Shown piece by piece: positions 32,189-46,340 of a stretch of DNA of 64,000 bases (positions within the stretch are counted from its first letter, which is position 1; the number at the start of each line of letters is the position of its first letter). The DNA comes from Wuchereria bancrofti (Eukaryota; Nematoda; Chromadorea; Rhabditida; Onchocercidae): contig SSBO01000001.1 of NCBI GenBank assembly GCA_005281725.1, positions 66,956-130,955 of the forward strand, read 5' to 3'. Both the position numbers and the translations under genes were made by a program. The notes beneath the pieces are model-generated. The model made no database searches and had not been told where the DNA came from. It saw only the letters and a program-made list of their open reading frames with translations.

Positions 32189-35100
32189 TCATAAGATTGT
32201 ACAACAGCGACAAATGGCTCGTCGGGTTGGTTGTGTTGAAGTGGGTGGTGTAGCAGGTGCAAAGTATGCGTGTACTTCCACGTCTGGTTTCAAATTCTGC
32301 AAAAAAAAAAAAAAGGAAGGAAAGAAAGTAAAATGTAATTAAATAAATAAATAGTAAGAATTAATAAGCTTCAATAAGCTAAGATCAAAGATCACCGGAT
32401 GATTAGTGGTCAGTTAAATGATTAGTTATCAAAAATTGAACAATATATTCTGATTATGTTGTTGAAATCGTATGTAAATATAGTAAATTCAATTGATAAA
32501 GAAAGTTGAGGAAAAAGAAATGAAATGAACTATCAAGAAAGTAAAATAATATTTTGATTATTTTAATAAAAAGAATTAATCTGCATATCGTTAAAACTTT
32601 AGAGTACTGAAATTAATCAATTTAAAAATTGAAATAAATAATTGGTTTTTTTTTTTCTTTTGAAAGTTGAAAAATAATACCTTAAAACGTTTAATAGCAT
32701 CTTTGGTAATATTTTGGCAATCGTATAGATCGACTCGTTGCAAGGTGCGCATTTGTTTCATGTAATCTAGGCTAATATCTGTGATTTGAGGACAATTATC
32801 CAATTCTAACACTTGAATTCGATCTTTTAAGTGATAATTTAAACAAAGCTGTCGTAAACCCGCATCGGTGATAAGTTCACAGTGTGAAAGACTCTATAAA
32901 ATATTGTTAATATAAATTATAAAAAAAAAAACAAAAATGAATTAAAGTTTATTACAGATATAAAAAAAGTTGAAATTGCAAAAAAAAAAAAGAATGTAAT
33001 TAATAACAATAGTATATCATTATTATTTTTATAAAATTAATAGCACATCATCATTATTATTTTTAAATCTATCACTAATAAAAAACACTAAAACAATTTA
33101 CCACTTTTTTTTTTTTATATGAAATAATTATTTCCATTTCTATCTTTTTCATTTATCATTTTATTTGATACTATCAGAGAACTAAATTATTTCAAATGCA
33201 ATTTATTCCATCAAAATGATGAAGTTTTAAAATAACTTTTAATAATTTTCAATAAAATGAAAAGACAAATACTATTTCTAAAAATGAAAATTTCTATAAG
33301 TATTTAAATAAAAAACTTTTATTCTTACCAAATTAAGAAGACATGGGCATCCCTTACTGAAATTATCTAATGTGATATCAGTTAACAACGAGCAATCTTC
33401 CAAATCCATCCTTTCAAGTTCGTGACAATTTTTCGCTAAAATACCAAAACCATGATCGGTCAACAAAGAACATCCGGATAGTTCGAGATCCCTAAATAAT
33501 TCATAAATTTATCAAAAAACTACGAAAAAAAAAAAAATGAAAAGTGAAAAAGACGAAAAATTTGTTTACAGAAAGTAAATTTTTACAATTTTAAAAAAAA
33601 AAAAGATGACATATGCATCATTAAGAATTCAATAAAAGTGAATGTGAATTTGTAATAGCAAAAAATTTCACCATCTTTTAAATCTTTTCCTATTCCATAA
33701 ATTTAAAATTAAAAAGTTTAAAAAAGTTAAAGTTTACATATTCAACATTAATTAAATAATCGAATATTTTATAAATGACATTTAAACAAAATTATAATTG
33801 TTTTCAAAAAAAATTAAAAAAAAAAAAAAAGATATTTATTCTATTTTGTGATAACATTAACTTACTTTAACCTATGACATCCATTTGCAAGCGAGATAAG
33901 AGCTCTATCAGTAACTTGAGTACAAGAAGATAAACATAGATATTCCAATTGTGAGCAACCAGATGCAATATCAGCAACCGTATCATCGGTGATAAAACAA
34001 CCAAGTAAATTGACTGTTCGTAGCTCACAACAAAAATTACGCATTTCCGCAAAAACAATTTCTGTTAACTGAAAATTTTATATTTTAAAAATTAAAAAAA
34101 AAGAAAATCTTTATTGTATTATACTTTTTTTTTTTATAGTTAATTGTTCATTGTTTCTTCTATAATTTTCTATTTCTTTTTATAACTTTTATAATTTTGA
34201 TTATGCAAAAAAAAAAGGAAAATTCATTAATTTTAATGTTTGAATTGGATATTTTGATAAAATCTTTGCATTGTCATTTCTCAGATTATTAAATTTTTCC
34301 GTAATTTCATTTGCTAAAGAATTGATTAACAATTAATTATCTCTTTTCATATTCATAGTGTGAGTTTACTTAGATCATTCCTTCATCACTTCTTTTCCAT
34401 TTTACATACGAAAATAGATTTTAGTTCGTAGAAGTAAAAGTACATTCATTCTCACAGTGTAAATCAATTAATCAAATTTATTTTAAACTAATCTATATTT
34501 AGTTTTTCATTTCTTTCACAAGTTATTTCAAATTTTATATATTTATATAAAAATTTTCCTTATAAAAATCCAATATCAAATAGAGTTTTGAAAAAGGATG
34601 AAAAAAGATTAGCCTTTAATCTTTGATCGTTTTTCTTTTCTTTTTTCGCATAATCAAATTTAATTGAAAAAGAGCTTTTCATAAATACATTTTTTATATT
34701 CCATCCAAAAAGAAAAAAAAATTTTTTTCGTCTCTTACTGACTATGGCAATAATTTAAAATTTTCTAAGAATTTTAATTAAAAAAAAAAAAAAGTTCTTA
34801 TAAATTAAATTACTTACTCCTTCACATCCACGACAAATCAGAGTACTTAATTTTGGACAACCCTGTAGTACTGCTTGTATTCCTCGATTTTGTACATTTT
34901 CACACCAACTAATATTTAAATATTCCAAATTCTTACATCCTTCACTGTAATTATTAATTAATAAATGAAATGTTTCCTTCTTTCTTTTTTCTTATCATTA
35001 AAGTTATTTTATTTTAAATTTACATTATTTAGTCATTTTTCACTAAATAGTTGTTAAATTATTTTATTTCAATTTAAATTAAAACTTCACTATTTTGCAA

Positions 35101-38100
35101 AAAAAAAAGAAAAAAAAATTGTTGAAATTTCATTATGTTATAAAAAAAAAAAATTATTGGAATTGAAGAATTTTGTTCAACTGATTATCATTTTACTAAA
35201 ATTTTTGTTTTGGTTAAAAATTTCATAAAGTAAATCCATACCTTACTGCCCTGAGAGATTTATCAGTTATTGCGGTGCAATTCTCGAGATCCAACCATAC
35301 CAATCGATGACAATTTCTTCCCAAATATTCGCATGTACTGTAATTAATACTTTCAAAAAAAAAAAAAAAAATTTTTTTTTTAATTTTCCTGAATTCTTCT
35401 TATAATTTCTTTTTGGATTAAAATTTATTCACATGTAAAATTAAAGTTTAAAAATAAAATCATTAGATTTCTGAATTGTTTGTAATATATTTAACAAATT
35501 TAAGTGAAATTCCTCTTTTATATTTTCACATTTTCTAAATTAAAAAGAAATATTGAAATGTTACAGTTTTCTTATCAAATAAATATTTAACAATTCATTT
35601 TCTGCTTATCAATGCTATCTGATATCTAAATGAGAGAAGCAGTAAAGAGTGACATGAAGAGGAAATTAAATTGAAATTTTACTATAATAATGGAATTTTT
35701 CTTTCAAAAATTGATGGTAAAAGACAAGATTGGTATATTTTATAATTTTTTCTTTCTTTTTTTTTGAAAATTATCTAATTTTGGATTAAAATTTGCAATC
35801 TTTTTTTTCTAAATTCTAAAATAGAAATTTATGAAATGATATAATTTATAATTTAATATAATGCATAAATTAAATTACTTGCTGATTGATTCAGATTTAA
35901 ATTTAAAAATTAAAATTGTAAAATGATAAATAAAACTTACGAATCAGTGACACGTTTACATTTGTATAATGAAAGATGTTCAATATTTGGACATTTCAAT
36001 GTAAATGAACGTAAAGCATTTTCCTGGACATTTTCACATCCACGTAAGCTTAATTTTTTCAAAAAACCACCACATCTTTTGGCTAAATTTTCCACTACCG
36101 GTGCCTGAAAATATTGAAAATTGTTAAAATTTAAAAAAAAAAAAAATTATCAATTAATTTTTCTCTTCTTTTCCTTTTTTTTTTCCTTTTCAAATATTAG
36201 AAAATATAGTTTGTCGCTTAAGTTTAGAATGCTTAATAGTTTAAGTTAATTAAATTTTAGTGTCAGACAGTTTTTTTTTTTTTTTAAATGCTTTTCCATT
36301 TTGTTTGATATTGCTCATTTATTTGAAAATAGCTTGAACTTCATTTATTCATTTGCCATTTTGTTTTTTTTTTTAAAAAAAAAAAAAAACTTTTTAGGAT
36401 GATGAAGAAACAAAAAAAAAAAAAAAAAACTTCTGTTGATTGCACTTCCACAGATATTTAAATTAGTGGTTCTCTTTTTTTTTTAACAAAAAAGAAATAC
36501 TCCAATGATTTGAAAAAAAAAAATCAGTTAATTAATGTTTGCTGGTGATTAATGTTAAAGGGAAGAAAAATTAACAGAATGAATAATTAATTGTTTCATC
36601 TGAACAATTTATTTCAATTCTCATTTTCAATTTTATTTACATTTCTTTTCTTTGTTTATTTAAAGATGCAATGAAGTAAAATTCAGGAGAAAAGAATAAA
36701 GGAGATATAAATTTTAGGAATATTAATAAATAAATAAGTAAATGAATGAATGGATGAATGAATAAATATATAGGACAATTGAAATAAAGTGAAGTGAATT
36801 TGAAGTATCTCAAATCACGCTGTCACATGCTGTCGCAAACCATGTTTTTATTTATTCAAAATTCACAAAATCGAGTAATTACTATTGACAGTAACATGTC
36901 TAACTTTTATTTAATTATAAATAAAATTGAATTAATATAACCTTCAATAAATTGATGTGCAACTTATTATAACCAACACTAACTATTGCAAATATTAATA
37001 GCAAACATGATTATAGTAATTAACTGTAACGACAACAACAACAACAACCACGGCGACAACAACAACCACAGCGACAATAACAACAAGTCAACAATGGACA
37101 GCAACAAAAGGGATAACAAACAATAGCAACAAACAACAAAAACAAGCAACAAATCATAATAATAAATAAAAAAACAAACAATAAACAATAATAACAATAA
37201 ATAATAAACAATAATAACAGTGGTGGAAAAGATAGATGATATTCTCTTTTTGATTACTTTTAGTATCAAAAGGTTTACAAAAAAATTTAAGAACAGTGGT
37301 GCTAAAAAATTCATAACCTGAAACATCCAAAAGATGGATGATAAGCATATAGTAGCAATAGTATTCGTAAGAATAGTTTTTGTTTGTTTTTTTTTCTTTT
37401 AAACTTTCTTTTCCTATCATTTTCAATTGCATTATCTAAAGAGAGAGAGAGGGAAAAAAAGAAAGAAGAATGCTCTTAAAATTCTTAAATTACAAATTAA
37501 AAAAAAAGTGAAATTTGACAATTCGTTTGAAATAAACTTTTCAAACTTATATATATATATTTTTTTTAACAATAGTAATAATAACAGTAACAATAATTAA
37601 TACAATTACAAACAGATAATAAATAAGTGAAAATGATAAGAATAATTGATAATGAAAGATTAGAATTGCTAACCTTGATATCTTTTTGAAATTGAAAGAG
37701 ATCAACTTGTTGCCAATTGCTACCATCAAGCGCTAACAAATTCCAATGACGACATGTTTGAGCACATCGACATAATGATGTAATATCCAAAAATGAAAAA
37801 ATCCTAAAAATGAAAATTTTTTAAAAATCTCGAAAACAGATTTTTGTTTTTAAAACAATTTGGTTTTGTTTTTTTTAAACAATTTTGTTTTGTTCCTTTT
37901 TTTTTAAATAAAAAAGGAAAAAGCAATTGTAAATGATTAAACGATATTTTGGCATTTTTCTCATTAAAAATTTCCCAGAAAATTTTCAAGGTCTGTTTCA
38001 AGGTAATAGCTGATAATGAAAATTAAAAAAAAAAAAAAGAAGAAGAAATTTCTTTCCTGTAAATTGTTCTTTTTTTTTTCGTTGTTAACAAAATTTTTGA

Positions 38101-38279
38101 ATTCAATTTAAGATGAAATATGGAAGCATTTAATTTTTAAATGAATTTAAAAAAAAAAAAAAGACTAAGGTCAAAGAGGAATGGAAATATTTTTACCTAA
38201 GAATGAGTTCTTTTGGTAGAACACGATTGATGAGCGGTTGATCGGACTGAGCAGGTAGAAGAGTTGTTATTAAGTACAT
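32189..38279 (-). CDS. F-box and leucine-rich repeat protein, FBXL2/FBXL20 type
   Basis: Substrate receptor of an SCF (Skp1-Cullin-F-box) ubiquitin ligase. Exons in transcription order: 38279-38197, 37803-37674, 36104-35941, 35337-35242, 34944-34818, 34068-33866, 33491-33329, 32893-32681, 32296-32189; 428 residues, all phases agree, close to the family's usual length. F-box at about 20-60 (LPKELILRIFSFLDITSLCR...). Then LALDGSNWQQVDLFQFQ and about twelve Cys-containing LRRs (CGGFLKKLSLRGCENV, SLYKCKRVTD, LDLENCTAITD, LNISWCENV, LICRGCEG, LSSCTQVTD, MDLEDCSLLTD, SLSHCELITD, LELDNCPQITD, VDLYDCQNITK). The end is VHAYFAPATPP then CRCCTIL, a CaaX box ending in Leu that predicts geranylgeranylation, as in FBXL2. 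The ATG is the first codon after a TTGCAG acceptor, suggesting spliced-leader addition. The nematode counterpart is C02F5.7. Confidence 0.93.
37025..37225. repeat. CAA-rich simple repeat in an FBXL intron
   Basis: Interrupted (CAA)n with ACGGCGACAA variants in the intron between the F-box exon and the first LRR exon. Open frames are artefacts. Confidence 0.85.
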
Positions 38280-39891
38280 CTGCAACAAATTATTTAATAA
38301 TATATTTCAAATAATTTAATTTTTTTTTTTTAAACTTTATAAAAGAAGTTTAAAAAAAAATTTGCTTTTTCTATAACAATTTTCTATATTTTTTCTTTTT
38401 TAAAATAAGTATGTAAATTAGACTCGCTAATTTCATATGTTCCTCTTAAAATTCAGGAAAAAAAGGTCAATTTTAACATATTTCAAAAAAAAAATAAAAA
38501 AAAAATCCACTTCTATCATAATTCATATGTTCAAATATTGATGACGAATTTTTATTGAAAAAGATTTATAACAAAAAAAAAAAAAAAAAGTTTCTATCGA
38601 TTCATTCATAAATCTTAGAATTTCGTTTCAAAAGAAAACTATAAGCAAAAAAGAAAAAGCAAAATCAGCGTGAGAATAGTTAACAATATTGTTCACTGAT
38701 AAAATTTACTTTAAAATTTAAATCAAACTTTTCATTACATCAACCATTGATATTTGTTCATCTAATTCTCATACTTTCACTCTTTCTACCACGATGATTG
38801 ATGTATGTTATTTGATCAATTTAAAAAAGTTAAACTGATCATTTAAAACGATGCATTTTATTGAAAAGAACAAGAGTAGCATTAAGGGAATAAAGAAGAA
38901 CAATTTAATTAATGATTACGATTTTATGAAATTTTAAGGATGTAAAAAAAAAAAAAATGATAAATGATAGAGCAAAGAACATTTTCAATGAGAACAAATT
39001 TGTAAAAAGGCTTTTTCGATCGCTGTGATATCATTTCATTTAGCTAAAGTTTAATTTAAGCAAAAGAAAATTCCTCAAGTAATATATAAATATAACTAAA
39101 GGGAAATGACAATTGACTTCATATGAAATTTAATTTTTTTTTTCCCCTCCACTTTCAATCTATAAATGATAGAGAGAGAGAGAGAGAGAGAGTAAATGAA
39201 ATTAAAAAAGACAAGAACATTTCGTCATTTCTTTTAAAAGTCAAAAGTTACAAGTGAAAAGTCTTTAGACTAAGCTTTTATCTACTAAAAAAGAGAAAAA
39301 AAAAAAGAAAATCAAAGTCTAAACTTTATTCAAAGAATTTCTTTTCAACTTTTACGTTTAAGAATTTTTCGATAAACAGTTTTTTTTTTCCCGCACTTTT
39401 GGTAATAATTCATGGAGAGTATTTTATGCTTGAAATTTGTAAAGAATTAATTTTATTAATATTTGGAACTAATTCTTTCATCATTTTAGCTTCATAACAG
39501 ATCTTTTGTAATGATAAAGTTATGATAACACTTAATGGATTCTTCTTTTTTTTTTTGAAATTTAAAATTTGTTTTTTAATGAATTGAATAAAAATTAAAA
39601 GGAAGATAGAATATGAAGGGTATGTAATAAAACTTTTAAGTAAATTAGGGTAGAACAAAAGATAAGAAAGGAAGAAGAAATGGACAGGAAGGGGAAAAGG
39701 AAGGAAGAGGAAGGGAAAGAGAGAAATGGTAACATTTAGCGCTATCAATCAAACATGAGCAAATTTTTGCAACCTCATTAAAACTTCAAATCAAAACTTT
39801 TCATTTTTTTTTTTTCTTGCGTATTTCAAAAAATTGAAAAGTACTAAAGCATGTAATTACACTTGAAAATAAACATGAAATTTAGAGTATT

Positions 39892-40861
39892 GCAACTACC
39901 ATATGTCACCATTTGCTACCACCAGCTGTTGTGTTACTACTACTTATTGGAATTTGCCCCTACTTCACACCATTTACTATCATTTGCTATTACCTTGAAA
40001 CCATTTGCTATTACCGCTCTCACTTGTCACCACTTGCTATTCACTTGTTGACACCCGCTAACACCTGTTAACAACATTTTCAACAACCCGCTACACTTAC
40101 CACATACAACTACCTGCTACCATCCGTTACTTGCTGCAACCTTCAGCCACCTGCAACACCCGCCATTTGCCACCCGCTGATACCGCCAACACTGCTACAC
40201 TGTTGCTACTTACTCTTCTTACCTGCTACCATTTGCTACCACTCGCAACCACCTGCAGTCACCCGCTCTCACTTGTTACCACCTGCAACCAATTGTTGAC
40301 ACCTACCGCCACCTGTCACCGCTTGCTATCACTTATTGATACCCGCCGCCGCCACCTGCTAACATGTTCAATAATTCGCTACACTTACTACTACCACCAC
40401 CTGCTGCAACCTGCAGCCACCTGCTAAACTACCTGCTATCACCTGCTACCACTTGCAACCACCTGCCACTTGCTACTACCACCTACTGCCACCACTTCCC
40501 ACCAGTCCTTGCCAGTGCAACCATCCGCTACCACTTGTCACCATCTGCAACTACTTGCCACTTGCTACTACCTGTAGCCACTTGCCATTTGCTACCACTT
40601 GTGACCACCTGCCATTTGCTACCACCTGCCACTTGCTACCACCCGTTACTTGCTATTACCTGCTGCTACCTGCTACCACTTACAACCACTCGCCACTTCC
40701 TACCACTTGTTGCAACCTGCAACCACCTGCTACCACTTGCTACCTTCTGTCACTTGCTACTGCCACCTGCTGCCACCTACTAGCTGCTACCACCTGCAAC
40801 CACTTTCACCACTATTCGTAACCACCCGCCACAACCTACCAGCACTTGCTACCACTCGTAA
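39892..40861 (+). repeat. C-rich E-box minisatellite (about 970 bp)
   Basis: Degenerate tandem words such as CCACTTGCTAC, CCACCTGCAA and CCACCTGCTA, about 10-12 bp each, strongly C-rich and G-poor on the + strand. Most units hold CACCTG or CACTTG, both CANNTG E-boxes. Frames in all phases encode Thr/Cys/His/Leu/Pro repeats, as expected of a repeat rather than a gene. Confidence 0.9.
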
Positions 40862-40952
40862 TAAAACTGGTTTCATTGCACTTCCAGAATATCTTTGTGA
40901 CGTTCAAGCAATCAGGTTGGTAGAACCGGTGGATGAGAAAGTTGGAAATAGA
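40860..40952 (+). CDS. Candidate exon or remnant beside the minisatellite
   Basis: Directly after the minisatellite an open frame reads KTGFIALPEYLCDVQAIRLV and on to GNR, then meets a GTAAGC donor at 40953. A TTCCAG acceptor would start an exon at 40888. It is protein-like and GC-richer than its flanks, but no partner exon was found. It may be a gene fragment or a relic. Confidence 0.3.
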
Positions 40953-42557
40953 GTAAGCGAGAGAATTCTTAAATTTTATAAAAATGAATTTTACAATTAA
41001 CTGAAAATATTGATTTCAATAGAAGTGAAATAATTCATTTGTTAAGAGTGGAAGTAAAGATTATTATTACTATTAATCAATTATTTTCCATTTTTTTTTT
41101 TTTTTTTTAAATAAAAAGTATTATTTGACTTTATTTTTGTTAGTAAGTTTCAAAGAGCACAATTGTACATGTTGTTCGAGCAAACAGAATTTATGACGTT
41201 TACAAGACAAATGTTAAAAAAAAAAAAAAATTTTCTTCTATCAACATTTGCTCTTTCTTTCTTTCTTTTTTTTTCTGTTTGTTTATTTGTTTCACAAAAG
41301 GTTGAAGAAATGCTTCATCAGTGAAAGAAGTTGTTAAAACAAAGTTGAAAGAAAAAAGAAATAAGAGTTCAATATCTAAACATATAAATTTATTTATACC
41401 TACAAACCTGTTATTGAATTTGATTTATAACCTATAATTAACATTTAGTTGTCTCTAATCTGTGATCATCAAAAAAAAAAAAATTTTTTTTGTAATAGTT
41501 GATTTTATGTAAAAGCAAAATGTAACTTTCGATCAAAATCACTGATTTTGTTTATTGTTTTTGTTTAACGTTAATAATTCTAATTGGAATAACAAAAAAA
41601 AACAATACATACAGTATTATTATTATTATTATTTCTAGAAGTTACAAGAAAATGATCGTAAAAATGGATCAATTGATCTACTAATCTAATTTAATATTAT
41701 TTTATTATTACGTTTGTATTATAAATGAAGAAAAAAAAAATGAAAAAAAACAAGTTGATTCGTCAGTATATATCATAAAATATATCGATTTCATGATAAA
41801 TGTTGAAGTAATTCTATACTATTTGTTAAAAAAATTACTTTCATTCTATTATTTTCTCATGTGTTTAACAAATTTAACAAAATTTATCAAAAAGAACCTT
41901 CGTAATTTTTTTTAGCCCATTGATTAATGATTTTATTTAAATCATTAAAAAACATTTCAATAAACAAAAAAGAACAAAAAAAAGGAAAGACTAAGATTCT
42001 GTAAAAAAGTTAGCTATTTGAAAGGATAGCATGAGAGTGAAGTTTTGAAAAAAGAAATGAATAATGAACGATTGAAATGTTTTAAGGCATGGGTGTTACC
42101 CATTATCACTGATATATATATTGAAAAAAAAAAAATTTATCATGAGCAAACAATCAATAATGAAAGTGCTGATAAAAATGTCTACTTGTTAAATTTAAAG
42201 AGTTAAATTTTCAATTTTTTTTTTCTTTTTTTTTCTTGAAAAAAATGTTAACGTTATGTGTACAAATGCGCATAATTTAGCATTTGCAAAAAAAGAAAAA
42301 AAGGAAAAAAGGAACGTTTATAATTGATAACTTTCATTTTGAATTCGTTTTTTTTTTCTTGACTAAAATCATTTTTCTTTTTTCTCATCTAAATTTTAGC
42401 TGATATATAATCATATCATCTTATAAATTAATGTTAATAATCAGTGCTATAAATGAAAATAATATTAAATCTTATCTGATCTATCTACAAATTTATTTAA
42501 TCATTTTAGATCTAACACTTTGATAGGAATACCAAAATTTTCAATTCAATCACTTAC

Positions 42558-42598
42558 CTTTTAAACTTTCAAATCCTAAAATTAGCTCTATGCATGGG
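42558..42598 (-). other. Candidate 41-nt exon upstream of the FBXL gene
   Basis: On the minus strand 41 nt are bounded by TTTACAG and a strong GTAAGTG donor. Its ATG frame closes after nine codons, so if used it would be a 5'-UTR exon or would break the frame of the 45934-46176 exon. Confidence 0.3.
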
Positions 42599-42764
42599 CT
42601 GTAAATGGTATTAAAATTTTGTCTAATTGCGCAATAGTATTGTGATTAATTAGATGATTTAAAAATAAAAACAAATTTCTTGTTAAAATTTAAAAAAAAA
42701 ATTGTTTAGTTTTATTGTTTAGTTTTTAAAAAAAAAAAAAAAATTCAATTGGAGAATTCATTTT

Positions 42765-43020
42765 TAGAATAAAATCAAATCACAAAATTCACTTTTTTTT
42801 TTCTTTAAAAAGCATCAAAAAATGGATATAATTTGTGATAATATGAAATCAATTGATCAGAAATACCTATTATTTTATTAAAATATGAGAAAATCTAACT
42901 TTTAATTTTATCTAAAACGAAAGAATAATCTCATTATTGTTATCTATTTTTATCGATATTTTAGCAAATCCTGAAAGAAAACCTTGATGAGAATTCAGGA
43001 AGATAAAATAATTTTTAAAA
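42765..43020. repeat. Dispersed repeat, copy 1
   Basis: Shares an ordered series of words with 49685-49980 (ACAAAATTCA, ATATGA, AAAATATGA, ATTTTAGCAAAT, GAAAGAAAAC, AGATAAAAT), by eye about three quarters identical. Confidence 0.6.
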
Positions 43021-44240
43021 AAATGCAATCTAAAATCAGTCATGCATAAAAGTTATTTTCATCTATTTTTCATAAAAAATTGTAAAAAGTTGCAACGTAT
43101 TATAGCAAACAATATATAATTATTGGATGAAGTAGAAAATTTAGTTAGTTTTATAAAATAAAATAAAAAACAAAGAACAAACATGAATATTTTAGAATGT
43201 AATAAAAAAAAGAGAGAATCAAAAAAAATTTTAAAAAATGAAAAGTTAAGAAAAAAAAGTTTTTAAAAAATAAAAAAATAAGAAAAAGAGAAAGAAATTA
43301 AAAAAAACACAAAAAAAATGGAAGAAAAAAAGTATTATCCAATTGCAAGAAATAAAACAAAATAATGAATATGATGATAATGATAATAGTTGAAGTGAAA
43401 ATATAATTTTGCTTTAACAAAATTAAATTTTCATCAATCGTTATTTAAAATAGTTATACTAATATAAAAATAGTTGTACTAATAAAAAATAGTTATACTA
43501 AATATAATTATTAATTGAAGAAAATTTATAATTTTCAGTAAATAAATGTTTATGATTTGGTATAAACATTCACATATATATATGAAATAATTATGTCATC
43601 GCAAATACCATTAATTAATTTGGTGGCAAAAATTTTTTTAAATGAAATATTTAAATTTATCCTTATTATATAAATATTATGTATTACATTTTATTAGAGC
43701 GTAAGGAATTTGCTGAATTTTTTTTTTTATTAAAATTTAAAATTATCATAGAATGTAAAAGTATTTTTTAGAACACAAAAAATTAGATAGATGAATTTCA
43801 ATTTTTTTTTTACCAATCAATAATCATTTACTAAATAGTTGGAATATTTACGAAAAAAAAAAAACAATAAAATAATCAATGTGCAATAAAAAATAAATGA
43901 ATGATAATAATGTAAAATGTTTCATTCAAAATGAATGCTATAAATTATAAATGTTTAATTAATATTTAATTTATAAAATAAAAGAATTTCAAAAGATTAC
44001 CCACAAATACAAATCAAAGATATACATATAATTAAACTACGCATAAAATCTAGCAAATGAATAGCCAAGGCAATGTAGTAAACAGGAAAATAATAAATTG
44101 GACACATGGCATATGTGATTTATTGCTTCTTATTTTTCAAATATATCATTTAGATATTATTGTCATCACATCAGCATACAAAATAGCAAATGGTTTTAAA
44201 TGGAGACAGATGCTACCGTAGCTAAAAGGATCAAAAGTCC

Positions 44241-44315
44241 TCAAGGTCATTATTATCATCATCATCATCATCATTAACAACTACTACTACGTTGACCAGT
44301 AATAAAAGAGGTCAT
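44241..44315 (+). promoter_or_regulatory. TCAAGGTCA nuclear-receptor site with a second half-site
   Basis: TCAAGGTCA at 44241-44249 is the exact FTZ-F1/NHR-25 monomer consensus; a second AGGTCA occurs about 66 bp downstream, after an (ATC)n run. Function is inferred. Confidence 0.25.
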
Positions 44316-45933
44316 TTTTGTTATCACAGATGGTCATATTTTTGATTTTTGATTTTGTTTGTTCCGTTTCAAATTTCATTTATTTATTTAAAGTTTCAAA
44401 TTTCAATTGAAATTACATTTATAAATGAGAATTTTTGAATAGATAAAATGAATTATTCAATAATTTACATTGATTATTTCAATCATTATTATGGTTGTAA
44501 CAGTTGAATAGAGTGAAAAAAAAAAAAAAAAGAAAAGCAATAATTAATAAATTATTATTAATATATCAGGAGTGATCTGTTGTTATTTGTATATTATGCT
44601 AGAATGATGAAAGAACTGGGTAAGCAATTTAAGTAAATTAAAAAACTGAAGTATGATTGAAAAAAAAAGTACGAATTAATAAAATTAATTTCTTATAATC
44701 TAATATCATCAATAATTAATGCTATGAATCACAAATTTTTACTTCAAATTGCATTATCAATCAATTACGAATAAAAGTTGGTAATCAATTTGAAGTTTTA
44801 AATTCAAAATAAACTTTGCAAATTACGTAAAAAAGTATATAATTTTAGGTGCATGAAGAAGTTGTGCAAATGTTTCAAACTAACAAAAAATTTAAATTTC
44901 GTCGAGAAAAAAACAAACAAACTGAATATTACGTTTAAAAAAAAGGGAAAAATATGAAGTTAGTAGTAAGTTAAAAAAAAAACGTCACAGCAAAGATGAA
45001 AATAAAATATACCGGAATAAAATTAATGGATGAGAATTGTCAGCAAAATATATCGGAAAAGAAAAAATAAATTATCAATAGAATATCAATTAAATGAGTT
45101 ATCAGTGTCATTAGAATATCAGTTATTGAATTATCAGTGGAATAGCAATTAAATTAGTTATTAATAGAATATATTGCAAGAAGAATAAACGATTGAGTTA
45201 TCGATTTTACTCAAGAAAGAAAGAAAAAAAAAACTATTAGAATTTCTACAAATACATAAATTTTCTATTTCACTTAATTTAACAATGAAGGAATGAAAAA
45301 GAAAATTGAAGTTAAATAAAATGTAACGAATTTATTGAACGAATGAAAAGCAAACACTTAAAAAGGAAATGCTATGTGCTTCTATAAATGGAAAGTCTTT
45401 TAAACCCTTTTTCAGTGTCAATTATGACAAATTTAAATTTTATTAAAAAATTACAATCAATATTTGTCTATCTCATATTATGCTAAATTAAAAATGATAC
45501 TTTAGCCTGAAATTGATGTAATATTAAGAAAATGAAAAAAAAAAATCCAATAAAAAAGTTTAAATTTCTTAGCTAATAGTCAATAGTTAATTAGTTTTAA
45601 CTATAAAAATATCAAATCAAAAAAAAAAAAAAAAACAAATAAATAAATAAATAAAAGACTTATAAACAATTAATTATACATATTAACACTTACATTTATG
45701 AAATTAATTTCCTTTTTTTATAATTATTAATTCGAAAACTAAAATGAAACGATAAAAATAAGACAAAAAAAAAGGACTTAATTACAAGCATGACATAGTT
45801 CATTTGAAATTTTTCATTTGAAAGAGAAAAAAAAAATGATAACAACTGTTTGTAAACAAATAATGATAGATAATGATTGATATAATGATATGATAATGGA
45901 AAAAAAAAAAGAAAAGGAATGAATGATACATAC

Positions 45934-46176
45934 CCTGTATTGTCCTTTGGAACCATCGATTAAACTCATCAATTTATCACGATATTTGTAAAATTTATAG
46001 GTTAACATAACACTTTTCTTCGAGTATACTGCTTCAGGTGTAATCATTAATTCATCCACCTGTCCATTTACAGGTATTGTTGATTGGCTTGTATCATCCG
46101 CTAATGCTTTTTGATTTTGCGGATAATCACAATCAAATGTACGGCCAATTCGTAGTGATTGTAAAGTACAAGCCAT
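45934..46176 (-). CDS. First coding exon of an unidentified gene or an FBXL N-terminal exon
   Basis: From the ATG at 46176 81 codons are open (MACTLQSLRIGRTFDCDYPQ... ending SLIDGSKGQYR) and reach a good GTATGT donor at phase 0. The composition is protein-like. No acceptor lies just upstream, so this ATG is a credible start. The next minus-strand acceptor with firm coding sequence is the FBXL exon ending at 38279, also phase 0, so a long-intron N-terminal extension of FBXL is possible. FBXL2/20 relatives lack such an extension, and a separate gene with undetected exons is equally likely. Confidence 0.5.
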
Positions 46177-46340
46177 TTATCAAATTTTGATGGACAGTTT
46201 TAATGTGATGAAGAAAAGAAATGAAGAGAGAGAGGGAGAGAGAGAGAGAGAGAGAGAGAAGAAAAAAGAAGATACTAGTTGATGAGTTCCTTTTTTTTTT
46301 CTTTTCTTTTTTTTTTTTTCTTTCAAAATATTTCAATGAA
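46177..46340. promoter_or_regulatory. Divergent promoter with GA repeat
   Basis: 164 bp separate two start codons pointing away from each other. The middle carries a (GA)n run at about 46225-46260 and a T-rich stretch. Confidence 0.4.

Larger units (their letters stand above)
38280..45933. other. Mostly non-coding region upstream of the FBXL gene
   Basis: Contains a minisatellite (39892-40861), a flanking open frame, a candidate 41-nt minus-strand exon, one copy of a dispersed repeat and many A/T runs. No complete gene could be built. Confidence 0.45.

Noticed and set aside
36979..37326. Leu/Cys-rich minus-strand frames
   Set aside because: They come from the (CAA)n repeat in the FBXL intron.
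40131..40850. Three overlapping Thr/Cys/His-rich frames
   Set aside because: All three frames of the minisatellite are open because of its composition; no splice or family signal.
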